DNA of 64,000 bases from Microbacterium sp. Yaish 1 (GCF_002245215.1 NZ_NPMR01000002.1:1-64000), one strand, 5' to 3'; counted from the first letter of the stretch, positions 33,801 through 41,613 are shown. Notes: generated by a model from the letters alone, not told the origin. Program-made: numbers and translations.

Positions 33801-36749
33801 GTACCGGAACCTGATCTGACCGCTGAACCCGTCGGGGCTCGTGTAGACGATCGCCGAGCCGTCGGCCGAGATCGTCGCCGACCCCTGCTCGGGCTGCGAG
33901 ACGATGCGGTCGAGCACGACGGGGTCGCCGTCGGGATCGACGGCGTAGGCGTCGAGCGGGATGCTGACCGATTGGCCGCTGAGGACCCGTCCGACCAGCG
34001 TCCGCGGGAGCGGCGCCTGGTTCGACTCGTCGCCCACGACGGTCACGGTCACGCGCGCGGTGTCTCTGACCTCGGGGAACCCGAGCCGGAAGATCGTGTA
34101 CGTCAGGGCGTACGTCCCGGGCTCCTCGGGCGCGAGGTACCGCACCAGCCGGCTCGTCGCGAACGCGAGCCCGCCCCCGGTCTCGTTCACGATCGACGAC
34201 GGATCGATGGCGATCGGGGCGCCCGACGGCGCGGTGTCGTTCTCGAGGACCGGAATGTCGATCTGCGTGCCCGCGCGCACCGTCACCGCGTCGTCGACCG
34301 CGATCGGCGGTTCCGCGGTCGCGGCGGGGAGCAGGACGACGGTCAGCTCGCCCTGCGCCGTCGCCGCTGCGCTGCCGGTTCCGTCCGACACGGTGTAGCG
34401 CACGACGCCGAGGCGGCCGGGCTCGCCCGAGTCGGTCGTGCCGCTCACCCGGAGCAGGCTCTGGGCGACCAGGTCGACGCCGAGTGAGGCGAAGGGGTCG
34501 CTCTCGGGCCGGATGTCGCTGAGCAGCAGCACCGAGCCGGCCGGATTCGACACGGCGGCGGCGACGTCGATCGTCGCGTCCTCGTTCGGCCGGACGAATG
34601 CGGTGAGGGGCGGAGTGGTGATGCCGGCCGTCTCGGGCGCGAGCATCGTGACCCGCACGGTCGCCGTGGCCTCGGTCAGCGAGTCGCGCACCGTGTACTG
34701 CACGAGATAGGAGCCCGGCGCCGAGGCGGTGACGACCATGCTCAGCGCGGCGGGGTTCGCCGCCGCCGTCGACTGGGCCTCGTCGAGCGGTACGACGCCG
34801 GTCAGGGACACCGGCCCGGCGGCGCCGGTGACGTACGGCGCGACGGACACGTCGAGAGGCTCGCCGACGACACCCGTGACCGCGAACGACTCGGCGGTCA
34901 GCTCGGGCGTCGGGGTGACGGTGATCGTGAGCGGCTGGGTCGCGGTCGCGCCGCGCGCGTCGGAGACCGTGACCGTGATCGTCACGGTCAGGCCCTCCGT
35001 GGCGTTCGGATCGGGATGCTGGTATGTCAGTGTTCCGTCGGGGGTGGTCGTGACCGTTCCGACGCCGGTGTCGTTCGTCGCGCCGGCGAGGAAGACCGGG
35101 TCGCCTTCCGGATCGACCCACCCCTCGAGCAGCTCGGCCGAGACCGTTCCGCCGGGAGCCACGGTGAGCGACGGCCAGGTGGCGAGGCATCCCTCGACAC
35201 CGCACCACACGGGAGCGGTGTTCTGCTCGTCGTCGACGACCGTGAGTGTCACCGTCGCGAACTCGGAGAGCAGGCCGTCGGCGGTCGTGCCGTCGGTCAC
35301 CCGGTAGCGGAGCGTCGCGGTGCCCGTGGCATCCGGAGACACGGCGACCGTCAGCTGCTGCTGCGCGCCGGTGATCGACGCGGTGCCGAACGACGGATCG
35401 AGGTTCTCCAGCGAGCCCGGGTCGATGCTGAGCACGTCCTCGTTCGGGTCGTGGTCGTTCAGCAGCACCGGGAGGAGGGTCACCGAACCGGCTCGGACCC
35501 CGAAGGCGTCGTCGACGGCGACCGGCGGCTTCGGGTCGACGACACGTTCGGAGGTGGCGTCCTCCTGCTGTTCGACCTCGACCTGACGGTCGAGGTCCCA
35601 CTGCTGCGACGACGCGACGAGCTCCCCGTCGGGGACGTTCCAGACCCAGCCCGAGCGGCGATCGTTCAGCGCGAGCCTCGTCCCGTTGCCGATGAAGGCG
35701 GGATCGACGTTGTCACCGATGTCGGCGCCGCGGTAGTCCAGCGGCGTGACGGTGCCGGGGTCATCGCTCGACCACAGCGCACCGGCCGATTCGCCGTCGC
35801 CCAGCCAGGCGGCGTACACGGTCGAGCCGAGCACCGCGGGCTTGGCGGCGCTGCCTGCCCCGGGGCGGTCGAGCGCGCGGCTCGCCGCGGCACCGGCGAG
35901 ATCCACGGCGACGACGCCCTCCGCGTCGGCGATGTAGGCCCGGTCGCCGGCGCCTGCGGCATCCTGCAGTCTCGCGCCGCCGGCGAGGCCGGTCGTGATC
36001 GCCTCGTCGCGCCCCCGCACCCAGACGTCGCCGCTCGCGTCGTCGAGCAGGACCCAGCGCGAGCCGACGACGCTCAGCTGCGCCGTCTCGAGGTCGCTCG
36101 GCGCCGCGTCCTCCCCGAGGATGCGGCCGGTGCGGGAATCGGCGCGGACGACCCGACTCTCCGCCGCCGAGAAGGCGTACACGACGCCGTCCGTGCCGAC
36201 GGCGACCGACGTGGCCACGAATCGCGGCCGGTCCTCGCCCTCGGGCACCTCGGCATCCGCGTAGGGGTCGATCGGGATCCCCTCGCCACCGCCGGACAGG
36301 CTCGAGCCGAACACGGCCCCCGCCTCGGTGCGGTAGGCGATGGTGTCGCCGGTCACGGCGATGTCGGTGGTTCCGGGAGGCGTCGGGGTGAAGACGTCCT
36401 GCGCGTCCTCGGTGAGGTCGGCCGGCCGGCCCATGTCGACGTCGGAGAACTGCGATGAGCCGTTGCTGTAGACGAACAGACGGTCGGTGGTCTGCGCCAG
36501 CGCGCTGCCGTTGTCGACGCGCTTGACGGTGTCGATCTCGCCGAGCTCGAGGTTCACGCGGGCGTATCCGCTGCCGGCGCCGTTCTGCAGCGCCCAGACC
36601 GTCGGATCGTCGGGAGGCGTCGACTGCGCGTCGTACCCCGGCCAGACGACGGCGAGCGTCGCGGTGACCGCGAGCACCGCCGTCACCGCACCCGCCGCGA
36701 TCCAGGTCGTCCGGCGCACGCGGGGACGCGCGCTCTCGCGCCGCGCCAT
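30819..36749 (-). CDS. Giant membrane-anchored Ig-like/cadherin-like repeat protein
   Basis: A 1976-residue protein with one N-terminal helix (TWIAAGAVTAVLAVTATLAVV, about 14-36) after a basic stretch, so the long C-terminal part should be outside the membrane. Residues about 45-370 look like a beta-propeller-type domain. From about 400 to 1250 there are repeated modules of the tandem-95/cadherin-like kind, such as PPVAVDDAFGVRAGS with VLLNDHDPNED, EPPIAVDDAVTVRAGTQ with VLENDTAPSG, and AVDPDGDPVVL. The last part has fibronectin III-like modules (VSSDGGSYPAVQGYRITAGG) with a few cysteines. No sortase motif is seen. It lies between the kinase gene and moxR with 1 and about 30 bp gaps. Adhesion or wall-structural function is inferred. 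Confidence 0.85.
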   Translation of the reverse strand: MARRESARPRVRRTTWIAAGAVTAVLAVTATLAVVWPGYDAQSTPPDDPTVWALQNGAGSGYARVNLELGEIDTVKRVDNGSALAQTTDRLFVYSNGSSQFSDVDMGRPADLTEDAQDVFTPTPPGTTDIAVTGDTIAYRTEAGAVFGSSLSGGGEGIPIDPYADAEVPEGEDRPRFVATSVAVGTDGVVYAFSAAESRVVRADSRTGRILGEDAAPSDLETAQLSVVGSRWVLLDDASGDVWVRGRDEAITTGLAGGARLQDAAGAGDRAYIADAEGVVAVDLAGAAASRALDRPGAGSAAKPAVLGSTVYAAWLGDGESAGALWSSDDPGTVTPLDYRGADIGDNVDPAFIGNGTRLALNDRRSGWVWNVPDGELVASSQQWDLDRQVEVEQQEDATSERVVDPKPPVAVDDAFGVRAGSVTLLPVLLNDHDPNEDVLSIDPGSLENLDPSFGTASITGAQQQLTVAVSPDATGTATLRYRVTDGTTADGLLSEFATVTLTVVDDEQNTAPVWCGVEGCLATWPSLTVAPGGTVSAELLEGWVDPEGDPVFLAGATNDTGVGTVTTTPDGTLTYQHPDPNATEGLTVTITVTVSDARGATATQPLTITVTPTPELTAESFAVTGVVGEPLDVSVAPYVTGAAGPVSLTGVVPLDEAQSTAAANPAALSMVVTASAPGSYLVQYTVRDSLTEATATVRVTMLAPETAGITTPPLTAFVRPNEDATIDVAAAVSNPAGSVLLLSDIRPESDPFASLGVDLVAQSLLRVSGTTDSGEPGRLGVVRYTVSDGTGSAAATAQGELTVVLLPAATAEPPIAVDDAVTVRAGTQIDIPVLENDTAPSGAPIAIDPSSIVNETGGGLAFATSRLVRYLAPEEPGTYALTYTIFRLGFPEVRDTARVTVTVVGDESNQAPLPRTLVGRVLSGQSVSIPLDAYAVDPDGDPVVLDRIVSQPEQGSATISADGSAIVYTSPDGFSGQIRFRYAVRDPSGATGTADVRVGVIDTQTDPSPVTYSDYLQVQVGAESTVVVRPTDNDIDPAGTDLELIDVAPNAQEGSSEYDTLRGLIGPIENGAVTLRAGDVLGTFSYTYTVRNERGDTAIGLIVVKTVREPVPDYPVVRDTVLTLENREDFPRGIDVLDGQVSWNTGDVSGLRLSLWGEPTDLAVDGWKISGELPERSRLIPFEVTGTAFDGTEVTSYGFLRVPGEADVRLALREGFPPLQVREKESVEVDLADAVRVPRGATLVIDEGIRAGGARGEAVCSVVSGTTIRYSAGAGAPWTDSCIVPARLSTQDVATFLTLRVTIEAEIPQPTLRSASLTVSPGSTQTYDLAQMVQWAGRADWDSVRYAGSYGGDQFTVTVEDGTATVTAADAARPGRQEPVAISLPSHSDAAPANLLLTVGPAPSTLPKGGSAVQTCSQSGGATSCTIEVIGGAGEVNPLPGTPLRLVGASGPGNCTGVSFSRASDTAVRATWSADAPGAADCTGSFTVEDAQGRQSSGARNGQVILDLQGLPANPARVEWTAYTGDSVSLRVSSDGGSYPAVQGYRITAGGREVATCPASGSCSPISAPVGEKITYEARAYSSVGESRSTVRTQAWAYRPPAQPAGSSFEPTPNGRDGGRATITVTGLDATTGSVRLTGGRAGSDTRPVVGGTATFTNYDVGSNSATTLTATPLTTFDLPPIAAGSSEGQSRAVTAHGVGAPGLTLSETNTSNSMRVTASVTPNGDGTQTLIGFSDVSAEACVPTGSATSQQFEAQAFKRKTVWACAEHTFNGKRGFGVTGAEISARPVGNVEAPAGMTFRVSSTPSGNAQSGFTYALEGTHSDPGAKPFEDARLVYFVNGNRRDSFSPEYNRPDDQWTAKWCDSFLGFDSNCSDPIAISPASGSASSPVSVAIQNLPTCVQSDQAAPRWNPGWDRQLTYDIGSQISGTAGAISSVEYTVTWTGRLQPLRPFTVTVTCDAPPSSEPSQPAEPTNP

Positions 36750-36750
36750 C

Positions 36751-37896
36751 TCAGAAGCCCCCGCCGACGATGAGCAGCGTCGTGACGGCTCCGGCCCCGG
36801 CCACCAGCAGCGCGCCGCCGGCGATCAGGGCCACCCGGGCTGCGGTCCCGAGGCGGCGGACCGGTTCGGCGCCCGCGAGGATCGTGCCCTCGTCGGGACG
36901 ACGATCCACGACACGCGCCGCCCGCGCCGGCCGGCGCGACTCGTACGCCACCGAGGGCCGGACGGGCCCGCGTGCGCGGTCATCGGCGAAGTCGACGGTG
37001 GCCCCCGCAGCGGCCCACTCGTCGACCGCCACCTCCATCGGCGTGTGCGGGAGCCCGAGCTCGTGCTGCACGAGCTGGAGGTCGTGCGCGAGATCGGCCG
37101 CCGTCGCGTGCCGCGCACCCGGGTCGCGGCTCATCGCGCGGGCGAGGACCTGCTCGAGACGCTCGGGCACGTCGGCCCGGCCGATCGGCGTGTACGCGGC
37201 TTTGCGGATGCGCGACTTGAGCTGCTCGCGACTGTTCTGACCGCTGCCGGCGCGCTCGAACGGGCTGCGCCCGGCGAGAAGGGAGTAGAGCGTCGCACCG
37301 AGTCCCCAGACCTCGGCCGCGACCGACCCGGAGACGCGCTCGTCGATGATCTCCGGAGCGCTCCAGGGCACCGACATCGCGAAGACCTCCTCACCGTCGG
37401 AGCGTCCCGAGATGGCGGCAGCGATGCCGAAGTCCGACAGCACCGGGGTGCCGAAGGTCGTGATGAGGATGTTGGAGGGCTTGATGTCGCGGTGGAGCAG
37501 ACCGGAACGGTGCGCGGTCTCGAGAGCCGAGCCGATCTTCACCCCGAGCTGCAGCACCTCGGCGACGGGGATGACCTCGCGGCGATAGCGGTTGGTGAGC
37601 GATGTGGGGCAGTACTCCATGACGATGTACGGCCGGCCGTCGGAGGAGATCGACGCTTCGTAGATGGTCAGGATCGAGGGATGCGAGCTGAGGCGCGCCA
37701 TGACGTCGGCTTCGGCGTTGAACATGCGCAGCAGGCTCTCGTCGACGATGTCCTCGAGGAGGACCTTCACCGCGACGGGGCGGCGGGGCAGGTTCTGTTC
37801 GAAGAGGAAGACATCGGCGAATCCGCCGGTTCCGAGGGGGCGGACGTAGGTGAATCCCGCAAGACCGGGCGGCGCGGAGGGCAGTCTCGACGCCAC
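36751..37896 (-). CDS. Serine/threonine protein kinase (active-site intact, tail-anchored)
   Basis: A 381-residue Hanks-type kinase. Glycine-rich loop LGTGGFADVFLF (21-32), lysine K44 in VAVKVL, catalytic loop HRDIKPSN (135-142) and DFG (155-157) are all intact, as is PWSAPE (178-183). The substrate-proximal juxtamembrane region contains RRPDEGTIL (T338), related to the T-V-L motif of the neighbours. A single helix (353-378) ends four residues before the C-terminus, so there is no PASTA or other external sensor domain. It is the likely kinase for the FHA and pseudokinase proteins of the locus. The GTG start at 37896 is used; the giant gene begins one base after the stop. Confidence 0.93.
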   Translation of the reverse strand: MASRLPSAPPGLAGFTYVRPLGTGGFADVFLFEQNLPRRPVAVKVLLEDIVDESLLRMFNAEADVMARLSSHPSILTIYEASISSDGRPYIVMEYCPTSLTNRYRREVIPVAEVLQLGVKIGSALETAHRSGLLHRDIKPSNILITTFGTPVLSDFGIAAAISGRSDGEEVFAMSVPWSAPEIIDERVSGSVAAEVWGLGATLYSLLAGRSPFERAGSGQNSREQLKSRIRKAAYTPIGRADVPERLEQVLARAMSRDPGARHATAADLAHDLQLVQHELGLPHTPMEVAVDEWAAAGATVDFADDRARGPVRPSVAYESRRPARAARVVDRRPDEGTILAGAEPVRRLGTAARVALIAGGALLVAGAGAVTTLLIVGGGF

Positions 37897-37902
37897 GAGT
37901 CA

Positions 37903-37925
37903 TGCACCCCCTGTCAACGGGGGCA
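37903..37925 (-). promoter_or_regulatory. Possible hairpin over the kinase ribosome-binding region
   Basis: On the minus strand TGCCCCC and GGGGGTGCA can pair with one bulged base around a GTTGACA loop. The 3' arm contains the only purine-rich (AGGGGG) candidate ribosome site for the kinase GTG at 37896. A -10-like TAGAAA lies upstream at 37970-37965. Translational control is only a possibility. Confidence 0.3.
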
Positions 37926-38009
37926 CGATGACGTCGTCCCCCGGAATCCGAATCCGGTGAGATTTTTCTAACACACCGAGGTCGGGCCGGGAAATCGCTT
38001 GACCGGATG

Positions 38010-39053
38010 TCACGAGAGCGGCTCGAAGGATGCGAGCACGCCGTCACCGAGATCGAGCACGGCGCCAGGCGCGACCCGCGCTGTCGCCCCGCTCCGCAGC
38101 AGCTCGGCGTCACCCGATGCGTCGCGCACGATCGTGCCGTTGGTCGACCCCAGGTCGCGCACGACGAGCACGTCGGCGTCGAGGCGGACCTCGACGTGCG
38201 TGCCCGAGACCTCCTTGCGGGGCGAGGGCACGGCGACGATGCGGGCTCCCGGATGCTGCGCTGCGCGCGGAGCACGTCCGAGCACGATGGGGTGATCGAG
38301 CGGGTACACCCCGCCCGGCTCGAGGCGCAGGACGTAACGGCGCGGCGACGCACCGACGGGCGCGGCGGGTGCGCGGCGGGAACCGAGAACGGTGCTGTCG
38401 TCGATCTCCGCTCGCCGTTCGGCTTCGGGCTCGGGCGCCGGGTCGGGGTGCGGCTCGGGTTGCGGACGGCGCCGGGGGCCGAAGGACTCGGTCAGGGTCC
38501 GACGGTCGACCGAGACGGTCTCGAGCGGGTCGAGGTCCTCGAGCGCCGCGACGGGAGGCGCGGCGGCGACGGCGGGGGCGGCGACGCCAGGGCCGGCGAC
38601 GGGCGCGGTGGAACCCCATTCCAGGGCGTCGGTGCGCACGACGCCCCGACCGATGGGGAGGAGCGAGGGGCCGGTCGCGGCACCGAGCCCGAGGGAGATG
38701 CCGGCGACGTGCTGAGCCGAGCCCTCGACCCACGTGCCGACCCCCGTGCCGGCGTAGCTGCTGCGCTGAGGACCGTGCAGGTCGATCGTCGCCGCGCCGC
38801 GCACGGCGACGGACACCGCGCTGGAGCCCGCATCGACGAGTTCGACCAGGGCGAAATCGGGCAGAGCACCGATGCCGACGGCCGCGATGACCGAGAGGAC
38901 ATCCTCGAACGCGGCATCCCGCGCCGTCATCGCCTCCCAGACGGCCCCGGCCAGCGCTTCGCCGGCGCTCGGGCCGAGGAGCAGCGCGAACCGATCGGTG
39001 ACCATCGCGAACCCCGAGCCGCGGGCGTCGTCGGGCGTCGGGTAGCGGAACAC
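38010..39053 (-). CDS. FHA domain protein, first gene of the phospho-signalling locus
   Basis: A 347-residue soluble protein. The first 140 residues form a domain I do not recognise (ALLLGPSAGEALAGAVWEAM, then FALVELVDAGSSAVSVAVRG) with some resemblance in style to PP2C-like folds but no metal motifs. An Ala/Pro-rich linker leads to AEIDDSTVLGSRR (T221), the recurring acidic T-V-L motif. The FHA domain follows: IVLGRAP (256-262), SGTHVEV (283-289) and DLGSTNGT (300-307), all intact. It starts at a GTG six bases after a TAGGCT hexamer, so it appears to head the locus on a leaderless mRNA. The kinase gene follows after 113 bases. Confidence 0.85.
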   Translation of the reverse strand: MFRYPTPDDARGSGFAMVTDRFALLLGPSAGEALAGAVWEAMTARDAAFEDVLSVIAAVGIGALPDFALVELVDAGSSAVSVAVRGAATIDLHGPQRSSYAGTGVGTWVEGSAQHVAGISLGLGAATGPSLLPIGRGVVRTDALEWGSTAPVAGPGVAAPAVAAAPPVAALEDLDPLETVSVDRRTLTESFGPRRRPQPEPHPDPAPEPEAERRAEIDDSTVLGSRRAPAAPVGASPRRYVLRLEPGGVYPLDHPIVLGRAPRAAQHPGARIVAVPSPRKEVSGTHVEVRLDADVLVVRDLGSTNGTIVRDASGDAELLRSGATARVAPGAVLDLGDGVLASFEPLS

Positions 39054-39059
39054 GCGCCT

Positions 39060-39065
39060 AGCCTA
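39060..39065 (-). promoter_or_regulatory. -10 hexamer for the leaderless FHA gene
   Basis: TAGGCT on the minus strand lies six bases before the GTG at 39053. It probably drives the first gene of the FHA/kinase locus and lies between it and the end of pmt. Confidence 0.5.
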
Positions 39066-39085
39066 CGGGCCGCGACCGGCGGGCG

Positions 39086-40681
39086 TCAGACCCAGCCGGG
39101 AAGCCAGTTGTGCAGTCGATAGAACTCGTAGGGGACCGAGATCGCCGACCACAGCGGGAACCAGAACGCGGCGAGGAGCAGCACGACACCCAGGAAGACG
39201 AGCACGACCCGCTCGACGCCCCGCGTGCTCCCGCGGTCGCGCCGCGCGGACCGGACCGCTGACCGGATGACGAACACCAGCGCCAGCAGCAGGAACGGCT
39301 GGATCAGGACGGTGTAGAACTGGAAGATCGTGCGCTCGGGGAAGAGCAGCCACGGCGTGTACGTCGCGATGACACCGGTCAGGACGATGCCGTAGGCGCC
39401 GTCGCGGGTGCGGAAGAACAGGTAGGCGAGGTACAGCACGCTCGCGACGCTGGCCCACCAGACGATCGGGTTCGGCATGCTGTAGAGGATCTCCCAGCAT
39501 CCGTTCGGGTCCGTGCACGATCCCGTGCCGCCGGGCGTGCTGCCCGCATACATCGAGGTCGGGCGCAGCAGGAGCGGCCACTGCGCGGCCGGACTCGCAT
39601 AGGCGTGCGGCGTCGACATCCCCGCCGTCGAGCCGTACATCGACTCGTGATAGCGCCACAGGCTCTGCAGCGGCAGGGGTACCCATGACCAGAATCCCGT
39701 CGCCGGGTTCGCATCCGCCGCGTGCCGGTCGTAACCGCCGTCGGTGACGAACCATCCGGTCCACGACGCCAGATACACCACCAACGCCACCGGGACGAGG
39801 AGCACGAACGACACCACTCCCTGGCGGAGCGTCGCGTCGGCGGGCCAGTACAGGATGCCCGCGCTGCGGCGTGCCAGCGCGTCGCTGACGACGAGGTAGA
39901 TGCCGATCGCCGCCAGCACCCAGACGCCCGACCATTTCACGGCCGTCGCCGCGCCCGCCGCGGCCCCCGCGGCGATCACCCAGGGCCGGTTCCACAGCAC
40001 CGGGCCCCAGGCCGGGGCGCCGATGTCGTCCCACCGCGCCGCGATGCGCTCCGCGAGCACGGCGCGGGTGCGGTTGCGATCGAGGACGACGAACCAGAAC
40101 GCCAGCAGCGTGAACATCGTCAGGAAGATGTCGAGCAGCGCGACCCGGCTCATCACGATCCCGAGGCCGTCGATCGCGAGCAGACCGGATGCCAGCGAGG
40201 CGAAGACGACCGAGCGGGTGAGACTGCGCGCCAGGAGGTACAGCACGAGCACGCATGCCGTGCCGGCGAGGGCCGTGCCCAGGCGCCACGCGAACGTCGA
40301 GTCGGCCCCGAACAGGGCCATCGGCAGTCCGATCAGGTACTTGCCGAGCGGCGGGTGCACGACGAAGCTGCCCGTCGTGGTGAAGATGTCGGTCTCGCCC
40401 GCGAGGAAACGCTCGTCGGCGCCGTCGGGCCAGGTCGCTGCGTACCCGAGCACCCACTGGCTCCAGGCGTCCTTGACGTAATAGGTCTCGTCGAAGACCA
40501 CGGCGTGGGGATGGGCGAGGTTCCACATCCGCAGGACGGCGGCGATCAGAGTGATCACGAGCGGGGCGATCCAGGCCATCCGTCGGGCGAAGACCGGGTC
40601 GCCGCCGAATCGGGCGTGCCACCGCTCGAGAAGCGTCGTCCGACGTGTCTCGGGGAGCAGCGGCTCAGCGGTCGTCGTCAC
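39086..40681 (-). CDS. pmt: Dolichyl-phosphate-mannose (polyprenol) protein O-mannosyltransferase, Pmt family
   Basis: A 531-residue GT-C membrane enzyme with about ten or eleven hydrophobic segments. The catalytic acidic pair is in the first external loop, HAVVFDETYYVKDAW (DE), with HPPLGKYLIGLPMALFG and the MSRVALLDIFLTMF segment following. These are the signature of bacterial Pmt, which transfers mannose from polyprenol phosphate to threonines of proteins as they are exported by Sec. It could modify the giant Ig-like protein or lipoproteins of this window, but no direct link is shown. It starts at a GTG six bases after TAGGCT and is divergent from rsmI. Confidence 0.92.
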   Translation of the reverse strand: MTTTAEPLLPETRRTTLLERWHARFGGDPVFARRMAWIAPLVITLIAAVLRMWNLAHPHAVVFDETYYVKDAWSQWVLGYAATWPDGADERFLAGETDIFTTTGSFVVHPPLGKYLIGLPMALFGADSTFAWRLGTALAGTACVLVLYLLARSLTRSVVFASLASGLLAIDGLGIVMSRVALLDIFLTMFTLLAFWFVVLDRNRTRAVLAERIAARWDDIGAPAWGPVLWNRPWVIAAGAAAGAATAVKWSGVWVLAAIGIYLVVSDALARRSAGILYWPADATLRQGVVSFVLLVPVALVVYLASWTGWFVTDGGYDRHAADANPATGFWSWVPLPLQSLWRYHESMYGSTAGMSTPHAYASPAAQWPLLLRPTSMYAGSTPGGTGSCTDPNGCWEILYSMPNPIVWWASVASVLYLAYLFFRTRDGAYGIVLTGVIATYTPWLLFPERTIFQFYTVLIQPFLLLALVFVIRSAVRSARRDRGSTRGVERVVLVFLGVVLLLAAFWFPLWSAISVPYEFYRLHNWLPGWV

Positions 40682-40687
40682 GCCGCC

Positions 40688-40697
40688 AGCCTATGCT
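40688..40697. promoter_or_regulatory. Overlapping divergent -10 hexamers of pmt and rsmI
   Basis: AGCCTATGCT contains TAGGCT on the minus strand (40693-40688), six bases before the pmt GTG. It also contains TATGCT on the plus strand (40692-40697), six bases before the rsmI GTG. The two hexamers share two bases, and the whole intergenic region is only 22 bp. Confidence 0.6.
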
Positions 40698-40703
40698 GGG
40701 GCG

Positions 40704-41528
40704 GTGATCATCCTCGCCGCGACGCCCATCGGCAACCTCGGCGACGCCACGACGCGGCTCGTGACCGCGCTCGAACAGGCGACGACCATCGCGGCCGAGG
40801 ACACGCGCACGACGCAGCGTCTGCTCCAGGCCCTCGGGGTGACCAATCGCCCTCGTCTGATCGCCCTTCACGACCACAACGAGAAGCAGCGGGCCGACGA
40901 GCTCGTCGAGCGGGCGCGGACGGAGGACGTCCTCGTCCTCAGCGACGCCGGGATGCCCACCGTCAGCGATCCGGGCTTCGGGCTCGTCGCCGCGGCCGCC
41001 GCAGCGGGGGTCACCGTGACCGTCCTGCCCGGGCCGAGCGCGGTGCTCGCGGCGCTCGCCGTGTCGGGGCTTCCCACCGACCGGTTCGCGTTCGAGGGCT
41101 TCCCGCCGCGCAAGCCGGGCGAGCGACGCAGACTCTTCGACCAGCTGGCCGGCGAGCAGCGCACGCTCGTCTTCTTCGAGGCGCCTTCCCGGATCGCGGA
41201 GGTGCTCCGTGCGATGGCCGACGCCTTCGGAGGCGACCGACGTGCGGCCGTCTGCCGCGAGCTGACGAAGCTGCACGAGGAGGTGGCGCGCGGCACGCTC
41301 GACGAGCTCGCCGCGTGGGCGGCCGACGGCGTCCGCGGCGAGATCGTCATCGTTGTCGACGGCGCCGGTGCGCGTGAGACGGACCCTGCCGACGCGCTGG
41401 CGCAGGTGCAGCGGCTCGTGGCCGACGGCATCCGACTCAAGGACGCCGCCGCCGAGGTCGCCGCCGCGACGGGCCTGTCCTCCCGCGACCTGTATCAGGC
41501 CGCGCTCGCTGCCCGAGCCCGCCCCTGA
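40704..41528 (+). CDS. rsmI: 16S rRNA (cytidine(1402)-2'-O)-methyltransferase RsmI
   Basis: A 274-residue tetrapyrrole-methylase-fold enzyme that 2'-O-methylates C1402 of 16S rRNA in the ribosomal decoding centre. Motifs: IILAATPIGNLGDATTRL at the N-terminus, AEDTRTTQRLL, LSDAGMPTVSDPG, VLPGPSAVLAALAVSGLPTD, FEGFPPRK and the late CRELTKLHEEV. Length and order are typical. The GTG at 40704 is selected because the family begins right before ILAATPIGNL and a TATGCT -10 lies six bases upstream (leaderless type); the longer open frame runs into pmt. Confidence 0.95.
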   Translation: MIILAATPIGNLGDATTRLVTALEQATTIAAEDTRTTQRLLQALGVTNRPRLIALHDHNEKQRADELVERARTEDVLVLSDAGMPTVSDPGFGLVAAAAAAGVTVTVLPGPSAVLAALAVSGLPTDRFAFEGFPPRKPGERRRLFDQLAGEQRTLVFFEAPSRIAEVLRAMADAFGGDRRAAVCRELTKLHEEVARGTLDELAAWAADGVRGEIVIVVDGAGARETDPADALAQVQRLVADGIRLKDAAAEVAAATGLSSRDLYQAALAARARP

Positions 41529-41547
41529 CGCGGCGCAGCCTGACGCG

Positions 41548-41613
41548 AGAACGCACCGTCCCCGCGAGTGCGTACCGTTGACGGCACGTTTTCGCGGGGA
41601 CCGTACGTTCTCG
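41548..41613. repeat. Large imperfect palindrome between rsmI and the GH53 gene
   Basis: Arms of 21 bases (41548-41568 and 41593-41613) pair with two mismatches, starting GAGAACG and CGTTCTC at the outside, around a 24-base centre that itself contains GTGC/GCAC. It can serve as a bidirectional terminator for the two convergent genes. Its left part (41541-41558) is nearly identical to an inverted copy at 44055-44072 on the other side of the GH53 gene, so it also looks like a dispersed palindromic repeat. Confidence 0.7.

Noticed and set aside
29931..34487. 1518-codon plus-strand open frame
   Set aside because: It is antisense to moxR and the giant Ig-like gene. It has a shadow composition rich in Arg, Asp, Val and Gly, with no recognisable domain; the minus-strand proteins carry clear motifs.
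37941..37985. Possible riboswitch or T-box before the kinase gene
   Set aside because: The 113-bp spacer is too short and shows only one weak hairpin; no conserved riboswitch core was seen.
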